Program-made: the position numbers and the translations under genes | Shown here: positions 24,828 to 31,055 of the stretch, one piece after another | Layout: each line of letters begins with the position of its first letter | Position numbering within the stretch: the stretch's first letter is position 1 | Notes under the pieces: generated by a model | What the model was told of the DNA's origin: nothing | Databases searched by the model: none | Seen by the model: the letters and a program-made list of their open reading frames with translations, nothing else | Origin: JBKSMP01 sp964582055 | GTDB taxonomy: Bacteria > Verrucomicrobiota > Verrucomicrobiia > Opitutales > UBA9783 | DNA length: 31,055 bases | Direction: 5' to 3' | Assembly (NCBI GenBank): GCA_964582055.1 | Contig: CAZOPT010000007.1 | Location: forward strand, 1 to 31,055

Positions 24828-26162
24828 TTATTCCAATCCCTTATCGAAAAGAGGTAACATTTTGCCATTTCGAAATAAGGAAACTTGTCCTGTACTAGAT
24901 GAAATTGTAATGGCAATGCAATCTACGGCTTTAGAGATAGCTACAGCTGCAGCATGTCTTGTTCCTAAGCCACCTGGCAAGGAAACTTGATCTGATGCAT
25001 GGATAAGCGTTCCAGCGCTTTCGACAGCTCCATTACCACTAATAACGAAAGCACCATCTAAAAGAGAGTATTCTTTTATTGTCTCATCGATGAAAGGATT
25101 AAGTAGATTACGATCTTCGGTACTATATCCATAAAAAGGATTTAAGATCAATGGATGCATATAAGGTTCTAATGCTTTCACATCTCCTAATACAAAGAGA
25201 CAACCAACAGATTTGCCTTCACGCCCTTCTACTGCTAGTTGTGTAGCAATTGTTAATAGACGTTCGAAGACTTCTGGCAAAACGGTTAGAGGTAAGATGT
25301 CCGTTTGTTGTGAGAATACAGACTGAATTTCTCGATTTGCTTCAGTAATAACGACGGTGTCGATGCGATTACTATGCGGCAATCCTCCAATACAACAGAT
25401 TTTTTCGTTATATTTGATACACTTGTGAATAAGGGCTAGCAAAATAGCGCTACGTAGTTGTGCCAAACGACCATTGGCAAAAAGTTGTATCGGTAATGTA
25501 TATGTATTTCCTTTTTGTGAAATTTCTGGTGCACGTTGTGAAATGATAATCGTTTTTAAATCCGTATCTAAAGTATTAATTTCTTGTGTTTGATTTAAAA
25601 AAGTATCTTGGAATAAAAAAATAGAAGAACAATTACCTGCTTTGGCTATTTTTATTGATTCGCGTAACATTAAACGATTAAAGGAGTTTGTACGCGTTAC
25701 TTGTTTCGTGGGAATTGCCTTAAAGGCTTGCAAAACTTTAGTGCGAAATTCTTCTAAAGGTAATTGTGTTAAATCGTTACTTAATTTGATAGTTTGAAAG
25801 ATTTTTGCTAAGGAACTTAGCATAGTCACACAATTATCAACCTTTTCGGAGACAAGTAATAGAATGACCAAACGTATCTTATCACTGTCATGTACGGATG
25901 CATCTTGAAGTGGTTTGCGAATACGTCCTAGTGCGAACAAGTAGGATTTTCGCATACGAACTTTGATGTGAGGTAAACAAATTCCTTGACCTAAATAGCT
26001 TGAAACAGTATTTTCGCGTGTGATCAAATCATCCAAAAGTTCTGAACGTTTTTGTACTTTATTTAAAGGACAGCACTCAAGTAGTTCTTCCAAAGCACCG
26101 CGAAACGTTGTACTTTTTACGTCTACAATGAAACTATTCTCGATGTAATGCCCCATTTGCAT
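24828..26162 (-). CDS. PTS IIA-like / diadenylate cyclase (DisA_N) fusion protein
   Basis: A three-part protein of 444 residues. Residues 1-150 match the PTS IIA type 2 (PtsN-like) fold, with the phospho-accepting His in GQGICLPHIK (H65). Residues about 160-290 are a Rossmann-like segment (IFLFQDTF, KTIIIS, GLPHSNRIDTVV) loosely resembling a pyruvate kinase C-terminal domain. Residues about 300-437 match DisA_N, the enzyme domain that makes c-di-AMP from two ATP: DGA (369-371), SAGTL and GGLGTRHAAAVAIS (RH at 402-403), then SSSTGQVSLFRNG. The usual RHR motif reads RHA; the third position varies in some cyclases, but activity is unproven. No transmembrane or DNA-binding part is seen. It lies four bases after the LOG gene. 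Confidence 0.82.
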   Translation of the reverse strand: MQMGHYIENSFIVDVKSTTFRGALEELLECCPLNKVQKRSELLDDLITRENTVSSYLGQGICLPHIKVRMRKSYLFALGRIRKPLQDASVHDSDKIRLVILLLVSEKVDNCVTMLSSLAKIFQTIKLSNDLTQLPLEEFRTKVLQAFKAIPTKQVTRTNSFNRLMLRESIKIAKAGNCSSIFLFQDTFLNQTQEINTLDTDLKTIIISQRAPEISQKGNTYTLPIQLFANGRLAQLRSAILLALIHKCIKYNEKICCIGGLPHSNRIDTVVITEANREIQSVFSQQTDILPLTVLPEVFERLLTIATQLAVEGREGKSVGCLFVLGDVKALEPYMHPLILNPFYGYSTEDRNLLNPFIDETIKEYSLLDGAFVISGNGAVESAGTLIHASDQVSLPGGLGTRHAAAVAISKAVDCIAITISSSTGQVSLFRNGKMLPLFDKGLE

Positions 26163-26166
26163 GATT

Positions 26167-26943
26167 TTAACGATTGTAAGAATTTGCTAAATACTCGGGT
26201 GTTAAAATGTTTTGAAGGTATTGTGATGCTTCATCAACATCATCAAACAATTTGAATAAATCCAAATCTTCCGGATTAATCAAGCCCCAATCTAATAATT
26301 GTTCAAAATTAATAAGTGGTTTCCAAAAGTCGCTTCCAAAAAGAATAATGGGAAAGCGTGCAACTTTTTTAGTTTGAATGAGTGTAAGAATTTCAAATAA
26401 TTCATCCAAAGTTCCAATACCACCTGGAAATGCTACAAATGCACGTGTTCGAAATAATAACCAAAGTTTGCGCATGAAAAAGTAATGAAATTGCATACTT
26501 GCTCCAGGTGTACAGTATTCATTTATCTCTTGTTCATTAGGTAAATTAATGGTCATTCCTAATGAAATTCCTCCTGCTTCTTTGGCCCCACGATTTCCGG
26601 CTTCCATAATTCCCGGTCCTCCTCCTGTTATTAAATAAGGTCGAGTGTTTTCGGGGATTTTTAATGTCCAAGTTGTGATTTTTTTAGCCAATTGTCGTGC
26701 TTTTTCGTAGTAAATGACCGCTTTTTTGGCTTCTTTAGCTGACAGAAAATTCTTTTTACCTATCTTTTTTTCCCAATTTTCAGGTGATGCAATGCGTGCC
26801 GAACCAAAAAAAACAATTGTATGATGAATGTTAAATTGTTCCAAACGTTGTTCAGGTCCCATGTACTCACTCAAAATTCTTAAAGCTCTCGCACTTGGAT
26901 GATCCAAAAAACTTAAGTCATTATAAAATAGCGGTGTGTTCAT
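26167..26943 (-). CDS. LOG family (TIGR00730-type) nucleotide-binding protein
   Basis: Related to cytokinin riboside phosphoribohydrolases, which cleave nucleoside monophosphates. The two signatures are present: GGGPGIMEAGNRGAKEAGG and PGGIGTLDELFE. Many bacterial members are labelled lysine decarboxylase without support; a role in nucleotide turnover is more likely. I choose ATG 26943 (258 residues). The frame opens at 26982, but that ATG lies between the -35 and -10 boxes of a good promoter and so cannot be in the message. It is followed after four bases by the diadenylate cyclase fusion, so the two are probably co-expressed. Confidence 0.85.
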   Translation of the reverse strand: MNTPLFYNDLSFLDHPSARALRILSEYMGPEQRLEQFNIHHTIVFFGSARIASPENWEKKIGKKNFLSAKEAKKAVIYYEKARQLAKKITTWTLKIPENTRPYLITGGGPGIMEAGNRGAKEAGGISLGMTINLPNEQEINEYCTPGASMQFHYFFMRKLWLLFRTRAFVAFPGGIGTLDELFEILTLIQTKKVARFPIILFGSDFWKPLINFEQLLDWGLINPEDLDLFKLFDDVDEASQYLQNILTPEYLANSYNR

Positions 26944-26960
26944 ATTTATGTAATTTAAAA

Positions 26961-26989
26961 ATTCTACTGTATAACAAACCATTTGACAA
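26961..26989 (-). promoter_or_regulatory. Predicted promoter of the LOG/diadenylate cyclase operon
   Basis: On the minus strand TTGTCA (26984-26989) and TAGAAT (26961-26966) are 17 bases apart. The start codon at 26943 is 17 bases after the -10 box, giving a leader of about ten bases. Confidence 0.6.
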
Positions 26990-27042
26990 GTAATTAAAAT
27001 GAAATTTTTTAAAAGTTAAAGCATGTGTTTGTAATAAATTGC

Positions 27043-27072
27043 TTGTATCCACGTTCTTTTTTTTGTTAAAAT
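27043..27072 (+). promoter_or_regulatory. Predicted promoter of the exported-protein gene
   Basis: TTGTAT (27043-27048) and TAAAAT (27067-27072) are 18 bases apart. The -10 box ends six bases before the ATG at 27079, so the predicted transcript begins at the start codon. Confidence 0.5.
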
Positions 27073-27078
27073 AGGCAC

Positions 27079-28974
27079 ATGCAATTGCGTAAATTTAGTT
27101 TTTATAAGCTTTTAGGGCTTTTGATTGGATTAAGCGGACAAACTGTTTTAGCCTATAAACCTGCAAGTTTAATAGATGGTAGTTCTCCCAAATATGAAAA
27201 TAAATCGATAGATTTAGGATGGAGTGTTGATGGAAACTGGATGAAAACCATGAGAGATTTCTATGGGTCAGAAGCAGCTGTATGGGAATCGTTTGCACCT
27301 AGTGCTATGGTTGATGCTAATGGTGATTTATATGCAATAACGCTTCATGATTTTAATACTAGTAATGGGCCTAGGTTTGCAATAAGTAAATATGGTAATA
27401 ATTCTACAACAAATATACCCTCTATAAAGAAGTCTGTTTTTACTTTTTCTCCCTGGACGAAAATTCCTGGTGTAACACCGAATTGTGTAAGTGTACCTAA
27501 ATTTGATTTTAATGAAAAAAACGTGGATAATGAAAAGAATATGTTTAAAAACTATATTTATAATGCCTTTATGCCATGTTTGGCTCAAGAAGTGAATGGA
27601 TATTCGAAACATCTTTATGGTTTTGTTTATATTCCAACAACTCGGCTTATGAATGCAACAGTAACAAATGAATGTAGTGGAGCTGAAAATGGTGCTACAG
27701 AAGGTATACTCTTTTTTAAGCTTAAAAAAGATGGTTTATCCAACTTAACCACAAAGTATATACCACATACAGATAAGGCGGATAGTGGTATACAAAATCG
27801 TAGAGTTTTTCAATACAATTATTTGAGACCACGTGCAACAGAAAAACGATATGATAACCAGAAATTACAACCACAATATGGAAATTTTATGGCTTGTTAT
27901 AATGATAATGAAAATAAAATTTATTTATGGCATATTGCAGATAATAATGAAGGTAAAGGTTGGAATGAAGCTTATAGATCTACTTTTTCTGAATCAGGTG
28001 ATTTTAAAAACTTGATAGAAGCAGCACCTAGTTATTGGAATCGTTTTTTAATTCCTAAAATTGTAAAATGTGGAAATTATATGTATTATATGACACCTGT
28101 AGATGGTGTTGCGGCGAATCTTTATAAACAGTCTATAAGCAATGAAGGTGATCAGTCAAAAGTAGGTGATATGGCTGCTTTTCAGTATCTAGAATATGCA
28201 ACTTATACAAAAGATCCAGAAGATCCGGATGAAACTATAGTTACCGTTGGTACACCTAATGCATGGACTTGGTCTAATTTTCCTTTTGATTTTTTAGTTT
28301 TAGATACAGATAACAATAAAAAAATTTGGTGTGTTTTAGGTTTTCAAGGTATTAATGATTGTCATAAAAATCCTCCAAAGTCTAGATTTGATTACCTTAA
28401 AGCTTTTTATTTAACTAAAGATCAAGGATGGTATGGTGAAGAGTCGAGAGATACAGGAATCAATGCGGATGGTATTGCTAATACTTATTGTAATTTTAAT
28501 TGTGAAAATGCGGCTCTTGTTTTATGGGTATCAAATTTTGAAGGTAATACAATTACACATTATCGAGAACATACAACAAATATTATTTATACAACAAATA
28601 TAAAGAGTTCTGGAGCAACGCCTGTTACTAATCTTTCTGCGGACAATTCAGGTAGGTTATATTTGAATACTCAAAAAATGTGTACTTACAAAAACTACAT
28701 TATTTACGCGTACTGTTATCCGGGAAAAGATAATGGTAAGGGTAATCATTTGTATATTGGTTATGTGCCTTATATTATAACTTCTGATGCTCGTCTTCGT
28801 TTGTTAACCAAAACAGAATTTAAAGATGCAAGTGATAACAGTTTCATTACCGATTGTTCTCGAATCATTTCTCTCGATTGTAAAAATGGCCATGTTTGGC
28901 TTACGTACATGGATTCCAATAATACAGCTTACAAATATTTCTACATTAAAGCCTCTGATCTTGTAGGCGAGTAA
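27079..28974 (+). CDS. Large exported protein of unknown function
   Basis: A clear Sec signal peptide starts the 631-residue chain: basic MQLRKFSFYK, a hydrophobic core (11-19), and a signal peptidase I site after TVLA (residue 25). There is no lipobox, so the product should be periplasmic, surface or secreted. The mature part is rich in aromatic residues, Asn and Thr, with about a dozen cysteines. Short segments such as DANGDLYAIT, NNKKIWCV, NSGRLYLN and KNGHVWLTY recur, the kind of strand pattern seen in beta-propellers. I recognise no family and no catalytic motif. It stands alone, with its own promoter and no nearby partner gene; 177 bases separate it from the topoisomerase gene. Confidence 0.65.
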   Translation: MQLRKFSFYKLLGLLIGLSGQTVLAYKPASLIDGSSPKYENKSIDLGWSVDGNWMKTMRDFYGSEAAVWESFAPSAMVDANGDLYAITLHDFNTSNGPRFAISKYGNNSTTNIPSIKKSVFTFSPWTKIPGVTPNCVSVPKFDFNEKNVDNEKNMFKNYIYNAFMPCLAQEVNGYSKHLYGFVYIPTTRLMNATVTNECSGAENGATEGILFFKLKKDGLSNLTTKYIPHTDKADSGIQNRRVFQYNYLRPRATEKRYDNQKLQPQYGNFMACYNDNENKIYLWHIADNNEGKGWNEAYRSTFSESGDFKNLIEAAPSYWNRFLIPKIVKCGNYMYYMTPVDGVAANLYKQSISNEGDQSKVGDMAAFQYLEYATYTKDPEDPDETIVTVGTPNAWTWSNFPFDFLVLDTDNNKKIWCVLGFQGINDCHKNPPKSRFDYLKAFYLTKDQGWYGEESRDTGINADGIANTYCNFNCENAALVLWVSNFEGNTITHYREHTTNIIYTTNIKSSGATPVTNLSADNSGRLYLNTQKMCTYKNYIIYAYCYPGKDNGKGNHLYIGYVPYIITSDARLRLLTKTEFKDASDNSFITDCSRIISLDCKNGHVWLTYMDSNNTAYKYFYIKASDLVGE

Positions 28975-29082
28975 GTTTCTATATAGGAAGGGAAGACGAT
29001 GTAGGGTTCATTATTTTCCCTATAATCAGCTTATTGGTGTGGTTGTAGGTTGAAGTGAGGTAGATATAGCACAAGATTTTAC

Positions 29083-29111
29083 TTGAAGTTTATAAATAAA
29101 TACGATCTAAT
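29083..29111 (+). promoter_or_regulatory. Predicted promoter of the topoisomerase gene
   Basis: TTGAAG (29083-29088) and TCTAAT (29106-29111) are 17 bases apart. The expected start site is about 34 bases before the ATG at 29152, leaving room for the GGAGA ribosome-binding site at 29145-29149. Confidence 0.5.
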
Positions 29112-29151
29112 AATTATTACGGTAGGATGCCGGTTGGTAATTCTGGAGAAC

Positions 29152-31055
29152 ATGAAGCAATTAATTATAGCTGAAAAGCCAAGTGTTGCTAGGGATTTAG
29201 CAAAAGCTCTGGGTTCTTTTAAACAAACTAAGGATGGTTGTTTTGAGAGAGAAGATGTGATTATTACTTCTGCGTTAGGGCATTTAGTGGAATTATTCAT
29301 GCCGGAAGATTTCGACGCAAAATATAAATATTGGTCTTTGAAAAATTTACCTATATTGCCTGAAAAATTTCAACTGAAGCCAATAGAAAAGTCTATAGAA
29401 CGTTTTAATCTTTTAAAGAAACTAATGCATCGCAAGGAGATTGATTGTGTGGTCAATGCCTGTGATGCGGGGCGTGAAGGAGAACTAATTTTTGCGTATC
29501 TATGTGAATTAGCAAATTGTAAAAAGCCTAAATTGCGTTTGTGGCTTTCTTCCATGACGCCTGAAGCTATTCGTGAAGCTTTTGAACATTTGCGAAGTGA
29601 AGAAAGCATGCATGCACTTGAAGCTGCAGCACGGTGCCGTTCTGAAGCTGATTGGCTTGTAGGTATCAATGGTACACGTGCCGTTACAGGACGCATGTTG
29701 GGAAATCGTCGAAAAGAAGTTGCTTCAGTAGGACGTGTTCAAACACCTACTCTTGCTTTAGTTTGCGAACGCGAGCGACTTATTTCAGAATTCCAGCCAA
29801 TCCCTTTTTGGAATATCGTAGGGAATTTTCAAATTACTCAAGGAATTTATCCAGGTCTATTACAACGTCCAAATTTTAAAAAGCAAAATGATGATGATCG
29901 TAGCGATCGATTTTGGACAGAACTTGAAGTACAGCAGCTGTTACAACAGTTACAAAATCTTCAAGAGTGTATATGGAAAGTCGAAGAAACTACAAAGAAA
30001 ACAAAGCAATCAGCACCACGTTTATTCGATTTAACATCGCTTCAGCGTGAATGTAATCAACGGTTTGGATATTCTGCAAAATTTACTTTGGATAAAGCAC
30101 AAGCGCTTTACGAAAAGCATAAAGTACTGACGTATCCTCGTACCGATTCTCGTGCTTTGCCTGAAGATTATGCAACAACCTGTATTGCTACGCTTAAGCA
30201 ATTAGGTGAACCTTACAGTGTTTTTGCTGAAAAAATCCTAGCGAATCACTGGGTCAATCCTGCACAAAAGCTTATTTTTAATAACCAAGCAGTTTCGGAT
30301 CACTTTGCTATTATTCCTACGGGAACTGTTTCTAATAAGCTAAATGAGAGTGAAGCTAAAGTTTATGACTTGGTCGTTAGACGGTTTTTGTCTGTATTTT
30401 TCCCTGCTGCAGAATTTGCAGTTACAACACGACTAACAAGTTGTGAATCTTTTATCTTTAAGACCGAAGGTAAAGTATTAACTTTTCCAGGATGGTTGGA
30501 AATTACACGGAAAGCAGATGTCAAAGAAGGACTTCCAGCTCTTTCATCTGAAGATAATTTTTCTGCAAAAGCTTTGCCATTTGAGTTGAAATCGGATAAA
30601 ACACGTCCTCCGGCACATTTTACTGAGGCAACGTTATTGGCCAGTATGGAGCGCGCAAGTCAGTTTGTAGAAGCAGATGAATTAGCTGAAGCTATGAAAG
30701 GTAAAGGTTTAGGAACACCTGCAACACGTGCGCAAATTATTGAAAACTTAATCGGTACAAAATACCTTGAACGCCAAGAAAAGGAATTAATTCCGACACC
30801 AAAAGCCGAACAACTTCTCGATTTTCTTAAAGCGGTTAATGCACAAGAATTAGCAAGTCCAGCCTTAACAGGCGAATGGGAGTATCAATTACACTTAATT
30901 CAAAATGGTCAACTTAGCAGAACACAATTTATGGCAGATATTCGTTTAATGTCCTCTAAAATTGTAGAGAGCATTCTTGCTTTTAAGGATAGCGATGAAA
31001 CACAAGTTCCTACTAAAATTATATCTCCAAGTGATGGGCAATTTATGGTAGAAAC
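29152..31055 (+). CDS. topB: DNA topoisomerase III (type IA), 3' end outside window
   Basis: A type IA topoisomerase that relaxes or decatenates DNA through a single-strand break. 634 codons are visible with no stop, so the C-terminus is cut by the window end. The Toprim domain shows IIAEKPSVA (E8) and NACDAGREGE (D105), the variant spacing typical of topoisomerase III. Then come VGRVQTPTLAL (193-203), the active-site Tyr in TYPRTDS (Y328), SDHFAIIPTG and GLGTPATRAQII. E. coli TopB is 653 residues with the catalytic Tyr also at 328. The start is ATG 29152 with GGAGA close upstream, one of the clearest ribosome-binding sites in the window. No zinc-finger tail is visible yet. Confidence 0.92.
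   Translation, partial: MKQLIIAEKPSVARDLAKALGSFKQTKDGCFEREDVIITSALGHLVELFMPEDFDAKYKYWSLKNLPILPEKFQLKPIEKSIERFNLLKKLMHRKEIDCVVNACDAGREGELIFAYLCELANCKKPKLRLWLSSMTPEAIREAFEHLRSEESMHALEAAARCRSEADWLVGINGTRAVTGRMLGNRRKEVASVGRVQTPTLALVCERERLISEFQPIPFWNIVGNFQITQGIYPGLLQRPNFKKQNDDDRSDRFWTELEVQQLLQQLQNLQECIWKVEETTKKTKQSAPRLFDLTSLQRECNQRFGYSAKFTLDKAQALYEKHKVLTYPRTDSRALPEDYATTCIATLKQLGEPYSVFAEKILANHWVNPAQKLIFNNQAVSDHFAIIPTGTVSNKLNESEAKVYDLVVRRFLSVFFPAAEFAVTTRLTSCESFIFKTEGKVLTFPGWLEITRKADVKEGLPALSSEDNFSAKALPFELKSDKTRPPAHFTEATLLASMERASQFVEADELAEAMKGKGLGTPATRAQIIENLIGTKYLERQEKELIPTPKAEQLLDFLKAVNAQELASPALTGEWEYQLHLIQNGQLSRTQFMADIRLMSSKIVESILAFKDSDETQVPTKIISPSDGQFMVE

Noticed and set aside
27328..27612. 94-codon minus-strand frame inside the exported-protein gene.
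   Set aside because: It is a shadow of the signal-peptide gene, with no ribosome-binding site or recognisable motif.
29370..29696. 108-codon open frame antisense to topB.
   Set aside because: It lies wholly opposite the conserved Toprim and active-site coding region and has no family features.

Overview
The window is AT-rich chromosomal DNA of a Gram-negative bacterium. It has lipopolysaccharide genes (kdsA, an LptF/LptG permease), type II fatty-acid synthesis, a large AsmA/TamB-like protein, a prepilin and small bacterial SRP RNA. A very divergent FtsZ, a diadenylate cyclase fused to a PTS IIA domain and a DUF2608 protein fit the PVC superphylum, perhaps a host-associated member of Verrucomicrobiota. 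That placement is inference from gene content only.

Layout. 1-365: end of a tandem double-zinc-ribbon gene and its terminator. 359-2309 (-): rlmN, rnhB and tRNA-Pro. 2417-3168 (+): an RluA-type pseudouridine synthase. 3170-6915 (-): tandem USP, enolase, ftsZ and a prepilin, tightly spaced behind one good promoter. 6943-11082: a lineage-specific block of three Asn/Ser/Thr-rich or helical proteins of unknown function (-), with the SRP RNA gene (+) in its middle and a 100-N assembly gap whose two edges carry the same 55 bases. 11136-15602 (-): tRNA-Gln, sufS, sufU, maf, lptF/G and a DUF2608 phosphatase-like protein. 15605-18659 (-): kdsA, fmt, plsY and an ACT-less aspartokinase. 18708-21081 (-): fabG, acpP, fabF and a strong terminator. 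21163-24732 (+): the AsmA/TamB-like protein. 24828-26989 (-): a LOG-family protein and the IIA/diadenylate cyclase fusion. 27043-28974 (+): a large exported protein of unknown function. 29083-31055 (+): topoisomerase III, cut by the window end.

Most of the window is compact housekeeping DNA with stop/start overlaps. The points of interest are the predicted c-di-AMP synthase, the unknown-protein block around the SRP RNA, several promoters placed so close to the start codon that the mRNAs are probably leaderless, and two genes (kdsA, LOG) whose longest open frame begins upstream of the likely real start. No gene-free stretch exceeds 300 bases, and I saw no CRISPR array, insertion sequence, phage gene or replication origin.
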